The position numbers were made by a program, and so were the translations under genes. DNA of 64,000 bases from positions 2,870,501 to 2,934,500 of the forward strand of contig NZ_CP013659.2 of NCBI RefSeq assembly GCF_001465795.2. Reading direction: 5' to 3'. Position 1 is the first letter of the stretch; every line of letters starts with the position of its first letter. The notes under the pieces are model-generated. The model was not told the DNA's origin. It worked only from the letters and a program-made list of their open reading frames with translations, and made no database searches. Shown one piece after another: positions 24,792 to 33,400 of this stretch. The stretch is from Planococcus rifietoensis (GTDB taxonomy: Bacteria > Bacillota > Bacilli > Bacillales_A > Planococcaceae).

Positions 24792-25997
24792 ATGAAACTG
24801 AATAGAAATTTCCACTTATTGCTGACGGGCCAGTCACTTGCGAATATCGGCGATGTACTCTATATCGTCAGCATCATTTACCTGATTTTCGAATTGACCG
24901 GTTCTGCCACGGCTGCCGCAATGGTGCCGTTCGTCATCACCAGTTCGATGTTCGTCTCGAATACTTTAACGCCGCCGCTCATGCAGCGATTTGATTTGAA
25001 ATGGCTGCTTGCAGGATCGCAACTGGGCAAGACTGGTTTGTTGATTGCCTTGGCATTGTTTCTGCCGCAGTTAACCACGGCCAATTTTATTGTGCTGTTT
25101 TTACTGATCAGTATGGTGGCACTTTTGGACGGCTGCGCCAATCCGGTGACACAGGCCTTGATTCCGCATTACGTAAAAAGTGAACAGCTGTTGAAAGCGA
25201 ACGGCATCACCGAGACCGTTACGCAGCTGATTCAAACGGCGATGTGGTTTGTCGGCAGTTCCTTATTGATTTGGCTGTCCGCCATCGAACTGGTCTGGCT
25301 GACAGCGGGATTGTTCCTGCTTTCAAGTTTGTTGTTGAGCGGCTTGGATAGAGTCGACAGCGCCCCGCCAGAACCGCAAAACAAATGGCGCCAAATCACT
25401 AAAGGCTGGCAGACCGTCTCAAAAACGCCGGTATTAAAGCACATCGCTTGGATGGAAATGCTTGAGACGATTGCCGGCGCCGTGTGGATCGCCGCAATTT
25501 TGTATGCATTCGTCAGCGAAGCGCTCGCAGTCGATGAGAAATGGTGGGGCTTTATCAACGGTTCATTCTTTATCGGGTTGATCGCAGGAAGCCTCATTTG
25601 CCTGCGGTTTACCGAATGGGTCGAACGTAATCTCAGCCGCTTCATCCTAACCGGCGCGATTTTCAGCAGTGCGACGACTATGCTGTTCGGCTTGAACAGT
25701 GTGCCGCTCGTGGCGCTCCTATTGTCGGTTTTAGTTGGCGTCTTCAGCCAGCTGAAAAACATCCCGCAGCAGACCGTCGTGCAGACGAGCGTACCGAAAG
25801 CACAGTTGCCGACAGTGTTCACGACGCTTGGGGCAATCGGCATGGGCACATTCGGCATTTCCTCGCTGTTGATGGGGATACTGGCCGATCTGTTCGGCAT
25901 CCGCTCAGTGTTTGTCTTGTCTGGTGTTTTGCTCGCTATCGCCAGCTGGATCGCTTACCGCGGCCGCAGCTCTTTTCAACGCACGGTTCAGGAATAA
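24792..25997 (+). CDS. MFS transporter, 12-helix exporter type
   Basis: A 401-residue major facilitator with about 12 helices and a cytoplasmic loop near residue 190 (DRVDSAPPEPQNKWRQITKGW). The sequence LLTGQSLANIGDVLYIVSIIYLIFELTGS at the N-terminus is characteristic of the group of MFS proteins annotated as macrolide or enterobactin exporters in Bacillota. Substrate unknown. ATG at 24792 is preceded by TTGGGGGA; a TTG at 24771 upstream is rejected. Terminated by a strong bidirectional hairpin. Confidence 0.88.
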   Translation: MKLNRNFHLLLTGQSLANIGDVLYIVSIIYLIFELTGSATAAAMVPFVITSSMFVSNTLTPPLMQRFDLKWLLAGSQLGKTGLLIALALFLPQLTTANFIVLFLLISMVALLDGCANPVTQALIPHYVKSEQLLKANGITETVTQLIQTAMWFVGSSLLIWLSAIELVWLTAGLFLLSSLLLSGLDRVDSAPPEPQNKWRQITKGWQTVSKTPVLKHIAWMEMLETIAGAVWIAAILYAFVSEALAVDEKWWGFINGSFFIGLIAGSLICLRFTEWVERNLSRFILTGAIFSSATTMLFGLNSVPLVALLLSVLVGVFSQLKNIPQQTVVQTSVPKAQLPTVFTTLGAIGMGTFGISSLLMGILADLFGIRSVFVLSGVLLAIASWIAYRGRSSFQRTVQE

Positions 25998-26008
25998 ATA
26001 AATATACG

Positions 26009-26046
26009 AAAAAGGGACAGCCGGAAAATTTCGGCTGTCCCTTTTT
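26009..26046. terminator. Bidirectional terminator
   Basis: 15-bp perfect stem (AAAAAGGGACAGCCG and complement), 8-nt loop, A and T tracts outside; shared by the MFS gene and the convergent 26058 gene. Confidence 0.9.
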
Positions 26047-26057
26047 CATTGTTAAAT

Positions 26058-26453
26058 TTAATCTGTTAGGCTAAATCCCATAATATGATCTGAAAAAACG
26101 GCATAGCTTTCATATTCGATGACATTTTCAGGGTTTGCAAATGGCACGATCTTGACGTCATTCAAAACGATCATCCCAGAGATATTCGTGACATTGCTGT
26201 CTTTAATTAACGGAAAGATCGTATCTTCTGATTTAAGAATGGCAGAATCCAGTAATGGAAGGTTTTCTATATCAGGTGTTTGTGTGCTTATTTTTTTGGC
26301 GATGATCAACGCACTAGAAGTAGTGATCTGGATTGCTCTCTTTTTCTCCGTATCTTTCTGCAGTTCCTCAAGATGTACTTGCGCAATCACGATCGATAGT
26401 TTCTTCATATCATGAACAGAATTCAATTCATGGCCTTTTAAAGTAATCGTCAA
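26058..26453 (-). CDS. Hypothetical protein, 131 residues
   Basis: A soluble alpha/beta protein. The first half has a lysine-rich helix (QVHLEELQKDTEKKRAIQITTSSALIIAKK); the second resembles a beta-rich domain (GMIVLNDVKIVPFANPENVIEYESYAVFSDHI). I do not recognise the family. The start is a TTG at 26453 with AGGGGG at 7-nt spacing; there is no ATG near it. It lies just downstream of the NUDIX gene on the same strand and may belong to the same transcript. Confidence 0.65.
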   Translation of the reverse strand: MTITLKGHELNSVHDMKKLSIVIAQVHLEELQKDTEKKRAIQITTSSALIIAKKISTQTPDIENLPLLDSAILKSEDTIFPLIKDSNVTNISGMIVLNDVKIVPFANPENVIEYESYAVFSDHIMGFSLTD

Positions 26454-26491
26454 AACTAATCCCCCTCTACCTTTTTTGTTCTTAGACTCCG

Positions 26492-26953
26492 CTAATTAAA
26501 CGCTCCTAAATAAACCGAATTCGCGCCGCCGCTTTCAAACTCCTGGATCCAGCGACGGATGCCTTTCGGATAAATCCGACGCTCTAATAAGTCTCCGATC
26601 TCCACCCACTCAAAGCCGGTTTGCTGCGTATCAGGATTCGACGGTGCAGCCGATTGCAAGTCATCCAGCAAAAGGCATTCAAAATAATATTCGATTTGGT
26701 GAACGCCGCGATCGGTCTCGGCATATTCGTGGCGCTCGCCTATGTATTCACGGATATGGATCAAGCTTTTCACTTCGACGGCGCAGCCGATTTCTTCGAT
26801 GCATTCACGTACGGCGGCTTCCGGCAAAGTTTCGCCGAGCTCCTGGCCGCCGCCGGGAAATAGATAATAGGTGCCCTGTGCGTCTTCATTGGTCGTCAGC
26901 AGCACTTTGCCGTCTTTGACAATGATCGCTTTCGCGGAATTTCTAATAGCCAA
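26492..26953 (-). CDS. NUDIX hydrolase
   Basis: A 153-residue NUDIX protein. The box GGGQELGETLPEAAVRECIEEIGC (about residues 40-63) is a perfect GX5EX7REUXEEXGU, so Mg-dependent pyrophosphohydrolase activity is expected; substrate unknown. The likely start is a TTG at 26953, 8 nt after AAGGGAG and overlapping the end of the upstream phospholipase C-like gene by 11 nt; the 64 further upstream codons are out-of-place sequence inside that gene. A GTG at 26962 abuts the ribosome site and is less likely. Confidence 0.87.
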   Translation of the reverse strand: MAIRNSAKAIIVKDGKVLLTTNEDAQGTYYLFPGGGQELGETLPEAAVRECIEEIGCAVEVKSLIHIREYIGERHEYAETDRGVHQIEYYFECLLLDDLQSAAPSNPDTQQTGFEWVEIGDLLERRIYPKGIRRWIQEFESGGANSVYLGAFN

Positions 26954-27596
26954 TGTGTCCACTCCCTTGCCGTTCCTGCATTCCAAGAGACAGACATACG
27001 CGGACTGCCCTTTCTGTCGCGGATTTGATATAGCCGGTAATTTCTTCAATCGTATATATCTCCAAATCCTTGCTGGAAGATATTTTCGTTGAGTGGAAGT
27101 CGCCGAGCGTTTCTTCCGTGAACTTTCGCAAATTATTGATTTCAATTTCTTCTACAAGAGTCTCGGGAAGTTCGGCGGATGCCAGTTGTTGTTCTAGTCC
27201 TGCGCAATCAAATTGTTTAACGAGCATGCCGTTAAGCTTCCTAAAATCCGCATGCCATTTCTCGAGCACTGACGGGTCGGCATCGATGCGCTTTTTCATG
27301 TCTTTTTTAAAATAGATGTCTTTCATCCATACATCGTCACCCACTAAATGCACGACGTACCCGAGAATGAATTCGTCTTGTATCTCTTTCTGGTACTTCT
27401 CTATGAAGCCTTCATAATGTACGCGTCTCGTCCCATCGTCTACGCTGCCCTCGTAATAATGAGACTTGGTCTTTTGCTCTCTGCCGTGAACTGCATCTGG
27501 TGCAATGCCGCCCAGCATAAAACGCGGCCGATCGGAAATGTCGATTTTTTTCGCCACCTGCTCAGCAATGATCAAATGCATCATGCGCGATCCCAT
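26943..27596 (-). CDS. Zinc-dependent phospholipase C-like protein
   Basis: A 217-residue helical protein of the Zn-dependent PLC/S1-P1 nuclease family: MMHLIIAEQVAKKI near the start, PRFMLGGIAPDAVHG (Asp34, His37) and FILGYVVHLVGDDVWMKDIYF (His83, Asp86) hold the probable metal ligands. The family holds phospholipases and uncharacterised hydrolases; no signal peptide is seen, so it would act inside the cell. ATG at 27596 follows AAAGGGGGAG. It overlaps the NUDIX gene and is downstream of the racemase gene. Confidence 0.78.
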   Translation of the reverse strand: MGSRMMHLIIAEQVAKKIDISDRPRFMLGGIAPDAVHGREQKTKSHYYEGSVDDGTRRVHYEGFIEKYQKEIQDEFILGYVVHLVGDDVWMKDIYFKKDMKKRIDADPSVLEKWHADFRKLNGMLVKQFDCAGLEQQLASAELPETLVEEIEINNLRKFTEETLGDFHSTKISSSKDLEIYTIEEITGYIKSATERAVRVCLSLGMQERQGSGHIGY

Positions 27597-27617
27597 TTCG
27601 GCTCCCCCTTTTTACTT

Positions 27618-28310
27618 TTAGTTATCCAGCGCTTTTTCTACCGCTGCTTTGACGTGAATTCTTGCCGTATCAAATAGCGGCACCTCTACATCTTCATCGT
27701 GAATCAACAAACCGATTTCTGTGCAGCCAAGAATGATGCCCTGTGCCCCGCGATCGATAAGGTTTTGGATGGCTTGTTGGTATTTCACTTTCGACGACTC
27801 GTTGATTTTCCCTAAGCATAATTCATCAAAAATGATTTCGTTGATCATGTCGCGTTCTGCAGCTTCCGGAATCAACACTTCGATGCCGCTGTCGGCAATG
27901 CGTTCTTTGTAGAAATCCTGCTCCATCGTATACTTGGTCCCGAGCAACCCTACCGTATGGAGATGGTTTGCGCGGATTTCTTTTGCGGTTGCGTCTGCAA
28001 TATGCAAAACCGGTACCGAAACAGCTTCTTCTATAGAAGAGATCACTTTGTGCATCGTGTTTGTGCACAATACGATCAACTCCGCACCGCCTTTTTCAAG
28101 CGAACGAGCGACATCCGCCAATCGCTCGCCTGCTTCTTCCCATTTCCCTTGTGACTGAAAGCGTTCAATTTCCTCGAAGTCAACACTGTACATCAGGCAT
28201 TCAGCCGAATGCAGGCCGCCTAAACGCTGTTTTACTTGTTCATTAAGCAGGCGGTAATATTCCGCCGACGATTCCCAGCTCATCCCGCCGATCAATCCGA
28301 TCGTTTTCAT
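27618..28310 (-). CDS. Aspartate/glutamate racemase family protein (RacX-like)
   Basis: A 230-residue amino-acid racemase of the Asp/Glu superfamily: GLIGGMSWESSAEYY at residues 5-19, the first catalytic cysteine Cys82 in VLCTNTMHK and the second Cys196 in ILGCTEIGLL. Both cysteines are present, so a PLP-independent two-base racemase is expected, probably of broad or aspartate specificity. It lies 15 nt downstream of the S66 peptidase gene; together they suggest handling of D-amino acids or wall peptides (inference). Confidence 0.9.
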   Translation of the reverse strand: MKTIGLIGGMSWESSAEYYRLLNEQVKQRLGGLHSAECLMYSVDFEEIERFQSQGKWEEAGERLADVARSLEKGGAELIVLCTNTMHKVISSIEEAVSVPVLHIADATAKEIRANHLHTVGLLGTKYTMEQDFYKERIADSGIEVLIPEAAERDMINEIIFDELCLGKINESSKVKYQQAIQNLIDRGAQGIILGCTEIGLLIHDEDVEVPLFDTARIHVKAAVEKALDN

Positions 28311-28325
28311 CGTCTTCCCCCTCCA

Positions 28326-29327
28326 TCAACGAATCCATTGCTCCGTGATTTCAACTCGTTTTTCGGTTGCGTCCAAGGTGACGGTTTTGCCGATCGGCAT
28401 CGTCAGCATCGGCTGGGTATGCGCGCAATCAAAGTCGGCAAGAATTGGCAGTTCGCGGTCTCCCAGTACTTCCAGCAAAATCTCATGCGGTTTTCTTCCC
28501 GTGCCTTGATCGTCAAATAGTTCGTGCTTGCCCAAAATAATTCCCGCTGCTTTGTCGAAAATACCATTGAGCTTCAGCAAATTGAAGTTCTTCTCCACGA
28601 CGGCAGCCGTTTTCATCGTATCTTCCAACAACAAAATATCGCCGGTTTCAATCACCGGCATATACGGGCTCCCCATGATGCCGGCCATCGTATTGACATT
28701 TCCGCCGACCAGGCGTCCCGTCACCTTGCCTTTCGCCACGCACACCCACGCGTTGTTTCGTAGTTCCTTTTCCTGCGTCTTTTCTTCCCAATTGACCGGT
28801 TCATCGGTCCAGTATGGCGGCAATTCCACTGCATATGGAAGGTGTTGCTCATGCATCAATGCTTTTTCGAAATAATCATATGTATAATCCACGAACGGTT
28901 CATGTTCACCGAAAGACGGCACCAGCGCCGGGCCGTAAAACACAGGAATGCCGGTCTTGGCATAGATGGCGAGCAGCACAGCCGTCGCATCCGAGTAGCC
29001 GATCATGATTTTCGGATCTTTTTTAAACGCTTCGTAATCGAGATACGGCAACAGCGCATTGGAATTCGTCCCGCCAATCGTCGACATGATGCAGCGGACG
29101 TCCGGGTTGCGGATCAATTCGTTCAGCTCTTGTGCCCGCTCCTGTATCGTGCCCGATCGGTAATGGTCCCGCTTGCCCGTCAAGCTGCCCTCCACGATTC
29201 TAAAGCCTTTGGATTCCAGAAAATCTTTTGCCCGCTTGAAGCGCACCGGTGAATTATAGGTAATCGGAGACGACGGGGAATAAATACCGATCTGGTCCCC
29301 TGTTTTCAATCGATTGAATATGGTCAT
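28326..29327 (-). CDS. S66 family peptidase (LD-carboxypeptidase/MccF-like)
   Basis: A 333-residue serine peptidase of family S66. The triad is Ser112 in IGYSDAT, Glu235 in LLLEDT and His303 in CAHTQP, spaced as in microcin C self-immunity protein MccF rather than in short LdcA enzymes. STIGGTNSNALLPYLD near residue 82 and VGGNVNTMAGIMGSPYMP are also MccF-like. Members cleave amide bonds in muropeptides or in toxic aminoacyl-nucleotides. ATG at 29327 overlaps the upstream kinase stop (ATGA). Confidence 0.9.
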   Translation of the reverse strand: MTIFNRLKTGDQIGIYSPSSPITYNSPVRFKRAKDFLESKGFRIVEGSLTGKRDHYRSGTIQERAQELNELIRNPDVRCIMSTIGGTNSNALLPYLDYEAFKKDPKIMIGYSDATAVLLAIYAKTGIPVFYGPALVPSFGEHEPFVDYTYDYFEKALMHEQHLPYAVELPPYWTDEPVNWEEKTQEKELRNNAWVCVAKGKVTGRLVGGNVNTMAGIMGSPYMPVIETGDILLLEDTMKTAAVVEKNFNLLKLNGIFDKAAGIILGKHELFDDQGTGRKPHEILLEVLGDRELPILADFDCAHTQPMLTMPIGKTVTLDATEKRVEITEQWIR

Positions 29328-29866
29328 GTACTTGCTCCTTTGCTCTTATTGACTCTCTGATGCTCTTCAACCTGTCTGCAAATCAATTCGACGATCGCTT
29401 GCTCAGACATTGCCTCTGTCAGCAATTGTTCGCCGGGCGCCCCCAAAACGTCTTTCGGGGTCCACCATTTTTTCAGCGATGCTTCCCCGAAGTCCTGAGA
29501 TTGAGAACGTGTATTGTGGCGCTCCAGCGTTTTTTCGAAGGGCAAATCGAAATAGTAGATCATTGCTTCATTGTTATAAAACCGGATCAAGTCGAGCAGC
29601 ATTCCTTCATAACGCTGCTTCATGAAGATTCCTTCTAATATGACGATGGGGCATTTGCCTTTGCCGTATTCCGTGATCTGCCGGATCAAATCTGTCGATA
29701 GGTTGCCATCCCGGTCCTGTACTCTCAGCATGTCGCGGCGAACCACATCTTGCGACACCAATAAGGTGCCCCGCCCAAAATGATCTTGCAGATGTTTCGC
29801 TATCGTCGTTTTGCCGCTTGCTGAATTTCCCCTTAACACGATTAGTTTGGTTTCCACTGTGGTCAC
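29324..29866 (-). CDS. P-loop kinase, zeta-toxin/uridine-kinase-like
   Basis: A P-loop protein of about 180 residues: LIVLRGNSASGKTTIAKHLQ holds Walker A, LLVSQDVVRRDML follows, and VILEGIFMKQRYEGML is the Walker B region; ERHNTRSQSQDFG resembles a lid. Such orphan kinases phosphorylate small molecules. The GTG at 29866 gives an N-terminus MTTVETKLIVLRG; a TTG at 29890 that overlaps the upstream hydrolase stop (TTGA) and a GTG at 29857 are alternatives. Tightly packed in the minus-strand run with the S66 peptidase. Confidence 0.8.
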   Translation of the reverse strand: MTTVETKLIVLRGNSASGKTTIAKHLQDHFGRGTLLVSQDVVRRDMLRVQDRDGNLSTDLIRQITEYGKGKCPIVILEGIFMKQRYEGMLLDLIRFYNNEAMIYYFDLPFEKTLERHNTRSQSQDFGEASLKKWWTPKDVLGAPGEQLLTEAMSEQAIVELICRQVEEHQRVNKSKGAST

Positions 29867-29886
29867 ACTCTCTTCGGTCCTGTATT

Positions 29887-30777
29887 TCAAGGCATTTGGG
29901 TTAATTTTTGCGCCATCGCAATGATCAATTCTGGCCGGTCGAGATGAACCATATGGCCAGCTCCCTCTGCAAAAACCAGTTCACTGTTTTCGGAAAGGGC
30001 CGTTTGCTCCAGGATCAGTTCATGCCATAGATGTTCCTGTGCTATCAATTCTGCCTCTGGCCACCCTTCTTCTATTCCTTGCTCTACGGCATACTTCTTG
30101 TCACGTCCGATAACTATAAGCGGAATGCCCGGAAGCGAACCTAAGCGTTTGATGGTGTTGGCGTCCGCTCTCCAGTTTTCGACTTCAGACTTCATGGTTT
30201 TGTACAGATTGGGTTTTTGCTGAAATTCAATCAACCGTTGTTGTATAGGGCGCGGCAATTTTTTCTGGTTTTCGCTTAACATGGGCCGGATCATTTTTTT
30301 CAATTCACTTTCATCCAGTGCGGCGAATTTGCCGCACTCCTCCAACCATTTATCGTCAGAAGCATCTTCAGCCAAATCCGGAAGTTCGTCGAGTTTTTCC
30401 AGGCTATCCGACGTGGAATCCACTAACAGCAGCCCTTTGACTTGCTGCGGATAGAGTTTTGAAAAATGCTGCGCGCATAAACCGCCGTACGAATGGCCAA
30501 TCAGCACGACTGGCTGCGTCACTTCCAGCATTTCCAAGAGATCCTTGGCATCTTGTGCCGCAGCGGCTGTCGTGCGCGGCTCTGTCCCCAATTCACTCGC
30601 GCCAAGCCCTGGTCGATGGAATAGGATGACGGTGTGGGCTTTACATAGAACTTCTGTTACGTTGAACCATTCTTCAAATGAGCAACCCATGCCCGACATG
30701 ATGAGAATCGGCGTCCCACCCCCGCCTTTTTGGAGAACTTCCATTGGCCAGCCGTTGAGGTTCACAAAACTTTTCAT
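29887..30777 (-). CDS. Alpha/beta hydrolase
   Basis: A 296-residue alpha/beta hydrolase: ILIMSGMGCSFEEW (oxyanion region), LFHRPGLGASE, nucleophile elbow GHSYGG and EGAGHMVHLDRPE near the C-terminus. Between strands 6 and 7 there is a large helical cap (about residues 130-200), rich in charged residues. ATG at 30777 follows AAGGAGAG; the longer frame to 30834 overlaps the Nif3-like gene and lacks a ribosome site. Substrate unknown. Confidence 0.86.
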   Translation of the reverse strand: MKSFVNLNGWPMEVLQKGGGGTPILIMSGMGCSFEEWFNVTEVLCKAHTVILFHRPGLGASELGTEPRTTAAAAQDAKDLLEMLEVTQPVVLIGHSYGGLCAQHFSKLYPQQVKGLLLVDSTSDSLEKLDELPDLAEDASDDKWLEECGKFAALDESELKKMIRPMLSENQKKLPRPIQQRLIEFQQKPNLYKTMKSEVENWRADANTIKRLGSLPGIPLIVIGRDKKYAVEQGIEEGWPEAELIAQEHLWHELILEQTALSENSELVFAEGAGHMVHLDRPELIIAMAQKLTQMP

Positions 30778-30830
30778 CTTTTTCTCTCCTTCTATTGAAG
30801 GGATCCGACGAGCCGCAACCTTCCCAGTCC

Positions 30831-31592
30831 TCAATGGTTCAACTCGAAATGTGCTTCTTTCAACTCTTCAATCTCAACATCCGGGTTCATTTCAGCAATT
30901 TTTTCAGCTAAGCTGGCAACACCGAAAATCTCAGTGAAGGTGTGGCTGCCAACCAGTAAATTGATGCCCGCAAACTGCGCATACTGAATGGTGTACAGCG
31001 TAGCTTCTCCGGTGACATACGTATCGCATCCTCTTTCAGCGGCCTCGCGGATCAATGCAGAGGAATGGCCCGCTCCGGTCAAGACGCCGATCCGTTTAAC
31101 AGGCTGGGCATTATTTTTCCACGCGCGCACCGGTTCGTTCAAAGCGCCGCGCATTCTTTCAGCCAATTGCTCAAATTCCACAGGAGCAGCGAATTCCGCG
31201 ATGCCTGGAAGTTCGCCTTCCGCTTCGCTATAAGTGGAGTAGGCCTTGATATCGTCCACTTCCAACACCTTCATCAATGACGTGCAAGTGCCAAATTCCA
31301 CGAAATCCAGGGGTGCATGGATCCAGAAGTGGCTGATGTTGTGCACTTTCAGCTTATTGATGCATGCTTCTCTCAAGCCGTAGATGAAATCCCAAGCATC
31401 ATGATGCGTCACCATCAAATCGACGCCTTGCGCGATGGCCATCTCTACGGTTTCAATGGATAAATTGGTCGCATAGCCAATCTTGTGGATCTCCTTATCC
31501 GTTGTGTGTGTGAAGCCGTATTCGTCGTCTTCTTTCAATAATTCCTCGCCGAACAATTGCTGGATCGTTTTCTCGAAATCGTTTAGTTTCAT
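30831..31592 (-). CDS. Nif3-like dinuclear metal centre protein
   Basis: A 253-residue member of the Nif3/DUF34 family (GTP cyclohydrolase I type 2-like fold). The N-terminal half has MVTHHDAWDF with metal ligands His63 and His64, the middle has FGTCTSLMKVL, and the C-terminal half has VLTGAGHSSALIREA, TGEATLYTIQYA and GSHTFTEIFG, whose His and Glu complete the two-metal site. Cellular role is debated across the family. ATG at 31592 has GTGGGG upstream. First gene of the minus-strand run to 26058. Confidence 0.86.
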   Translation of the reverse strand: MKLNDFEKTIQQLFGEELLKEDDEYGFTHTTDKEIHKIGYATNLSIETVEMAIAQGVDLMVTHHDAWDFIYGLREACINKLKVHNISHFWIHAPLDFVEFGTCTSLMKVLEVDDIKAYSTYSEAEGELPGIAEFAAPVEFEQLAERMRGALNEPVRAWKNNAQPVKRIGVLTGAGHSSALIREAAERGCDTYVTGEATLYTIQYAQFAGINLLVGSHTFTEIFGVASLAEKIAEMNPDVEIEELKEAHFELNH

Positions 31593-31701
31593 CGTAAAAG
31601 CCCCACTATTCTGTTTTTTCTTGATTTTACCATATAACGTTCCTTACATAATATTGGCAATTGAATTTGTTTAAGAATTTGCTGGCCTGAAACGCTTTGT
31701 T

Positions 31702-31729
31702 TTGACATATCGAATAGTATCGATATAAG
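31702..31729 (+). promoter_or_regulatory. Sigma-A promoter of the ArsR-type gene
   Basis: TTGACA at 31702-31707, 16-nt spacer, TATAAG at 31724-31729. The expected transcript start (about 31736) is within 2 nt of the ATG at 31738, so the mRNA may be leaderless. Confidence 0.65.
31707..31726 (+). promoter_or_regulatory. Probable ArsR-type operator, copy 1
   Basis: ATATCGAATAGTATCGATAT, a 20-bp dyad, fills the spacer between the -35 and -10. Its reverse-complement relative at 32092 matches at 18 of 20 positions. Confidence 0.65.
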
Positions 31730-31737
31730 ATAGCCCC

Positions 31738-32061
31738 ATGGAAAATTTAAATGTTATTGATGTATTCAAAGCGTTGTCGAATGAAACCCGTTTGAACATT
31801 TTAAAATGGCTGCGGGAGCCCGAGAAGAATTTTCCTGCACAGCAAGCGCATCTGCCCAAGGAGGTCAACATTGAAGGCGGCGTCTGTGTTGGCGATATTC
31901 AAGAAAAGGTGAATTTGTCCCAATCCACCGTCTCGCATTATTTATCGCTTATGCAAAAAGCTGGATTGCTTGAGGCTGTGCGCTACGGGCAGTGGACGTA
32001 TTACAGGCGCAATGAAGAGACATTAGCGAAGGTCGCAAAATTCATCAACGAAGAAATTTGA
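31738..32061 (+). CDS. ArsR/SmtB family transcriptional regulator
   Basis: A 107-residue winged-helix repressor: DVFKALSNETRLNILKWL at residues 8-25 and the recognition helix region VNLSQSTVSHYLSLMQKAGLLEAVRYGQWTYYRRNEE. The usual ELCVCDL metal box is replaced by GGVCVGDIQE with one cysteine, so it may respond to something other than arsenic or soft metals. No Shine-Dalgarno precedes the ATG and the promoter is immediately upstream. It probably represses itself and the MFS gene through the two similar 20-bp sites. Confidence 0.9.
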   Translation: MENLNVIDVFKALSNETRLNILKWLREPEKNFPAQQAHLPKEVNIEGGVCVGDIQEKVNLSQSTVSHYLSLMQKAGLLEAVRYGQWTYYRRNEETLAKVAKFINEEI

Positions 32062-32084
32062 GACCGGGCTCGTCTCTTTTTTTG
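32060..32084 (+). terminator. Terminator between the ArsR gene and the MFS gene
   Basis: GAGAC pairs with GTCTC around a GC-rich loop, followed by seven T. It implies that the MFS gene has its own promoter. Confidence 0.65.
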
Positions 32085-32091
32085 ATTTCTC

Positions 32092-32111
32092 ATATCGATA
32101 ATATTAGATAT
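32092..32111 (+). promoter_or_regulatory. Probable ArsR-type operator, copy 2
   Basis: ATATCGATAATATTAGATAT, 57 nt before the MFS start; inverted relative of the site at 31707 (18 of 20 identical). Confidence 0.6.
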
Positions 32112-32167
32112 TTCTATATTACAATAAACCGATTTTCCCAATGAATTACATAGAGGAGTAGATTATT

Positions 32168-33400
32168 ATGGAAACAGCTTCAACACCAGAATTATTCACC
32201 ACTAAACAGAAAGTATTGGCGTTCACTTTGACCTTATTGACGTTCGTCATGGGCACGAGTGAATTCGTTATTGTCGGCCTGCTCGCCGAAGTATCGGCTG
32301 ACTTGAATATCAGCTTGGCAGTTGCAGGGACGCTTGTTTCGGGGTTTGCGATCGCTTATGCTATCGGAACTCCCTTTTTGACCGCTTTTGTCAGCCGCTT
32401 TCCCAAATATCCGCTGATGCTGACCTTGATCTCCATCTTCACAGCCGGCAACGTCCTCAGCGCCTTATCCGGATCGTATGAATTGCTGATTTTCTCACGT
32501 ATCATCACAGCCGTCGTCAGCGGCGTCTTGGTCGCTTTATCGATGAGCATTGCCAGCGACATCATGCCGGAAAACAAAAAAGGCCCGATCATCGCCCTTG
32601 TTTTCGCCGGCTTCACCATTTCCAATGTCATCGGCGTCCCGCTCGGCACACTCATCGGCCAGCTCGGCAATTGGCAGCTGACGTTTTGGTTCACGACCTT
32701 GCTCGGCATTATCAGCTTAGTAATGGCCATCTTCATCCTGCCGCGCAAGTTGAAAGTCGTTAAAGCCTCCGCTAAGGATCAGCTCGGATTGTTGGCCAAT
32801 CCACGGATGATTTTGGCTTTCTTTATCCCGACCTTTTCAATTGCCGGCACCTACACCATTTATACGTACATCACGCCGATCTTGGAAGACGGCATGGGCA
32901 TCCCGACACGCTATGTGAGTGCCGTCCTGCTCGCATACGGTGCCTTCTCCATTCTCAGCAATGTATTGGCTGGCAAGATCGCCGGGCGCAACGGCGTCAG
33001 CAAGCTGCGCTATGTCTTTATCGTACAGGCAGTCATATTGGCTTCCTTGTATTTCACGATAGGAACGACTTTCGCAGGGCTCGTCAGCCTCATGCTGATG
33101 GCGATTATGATTTACGCAATGAACGCCACCATCCAAATGTATTTGATGAACTTGGCTACCATCTACTCGCCCGCAGCTAAAGATTTCGCTTCTTCGCTGA
33201 CGCCTGTCGCTGTCAATATCGGCATCGCGCTCGGTGCAACACTCGGCGGATACGTCGTCGCACAGGGCGGCTATATCCATCTGTCCTGGGTCGGCGCATT
33301 ATGCGCATTGCTCGCATCAGGGCTAGCGTTTCTCAGCACCCGCTTGGACCGGGCGGATGATTTTTCCACAGCACGCGCAAAGGCTGGCCTCGAGCAATAA
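32168..33400 (+). CDS. MFS transporter, DHA1/arabinose-efflux type
   Basis: A 410-residue 12-helix major facilitator of the AraJ/YdhP-like DHA1 group: GTSEFVIVGLLAEVSADL at residues 29-46 and the antiporter-type GFTISNVIGVPLGTLIG in helix 5. It should export a drug or metabolite by proton antiport. ATG at 32168 follows GAGGAG. A terminator separates it from the ArsR gene, and an ArsR-type operator sits in its promoter region, so it is probably derepressed by the same signal. Confidence 0.9.
   Translation: METASTPELFTTKQKVLAFTLTLLTFVMGTSEFVIVGLLAEVSADLNISLAVAGTLVSGFAIAYAIGTPFLTAFVSRFPKYPLMLTLISIFTAGNVLSALSGSYELLIFSRIITAVVSGVLVALSMSIASDIMPENKKGPIIALVFAGFTISNVIGVPLGTLIGQLGNWQLTFWFTTLLGIISLVMAIFILPRKLKVVKASAKDQLGLLANPRMILAFFIPTFSIAGTYTIYTYITPILEDGMGIPTRYVSAVLLAYGAFSILSNVLAGKIAGRNGVSKLRYVFIVQAVILASLYFTIGTTFAGLVSLMLMAIMIYAMNATIQMYLMNLATIYSPAAKDFASSLTPVAVNIGIALGATLGGYVVAQGGYIHLSWVGALCALLASGLAFLSTRLDRADDFSTARAKAGLEQ

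Noticed and set aside
25232..25900. 222-codon minus-strand frame inside the MFS gene
   Set aside because: Antisense shadow of a transmembrane gene with Ser/Thr/Asn-rich composition.
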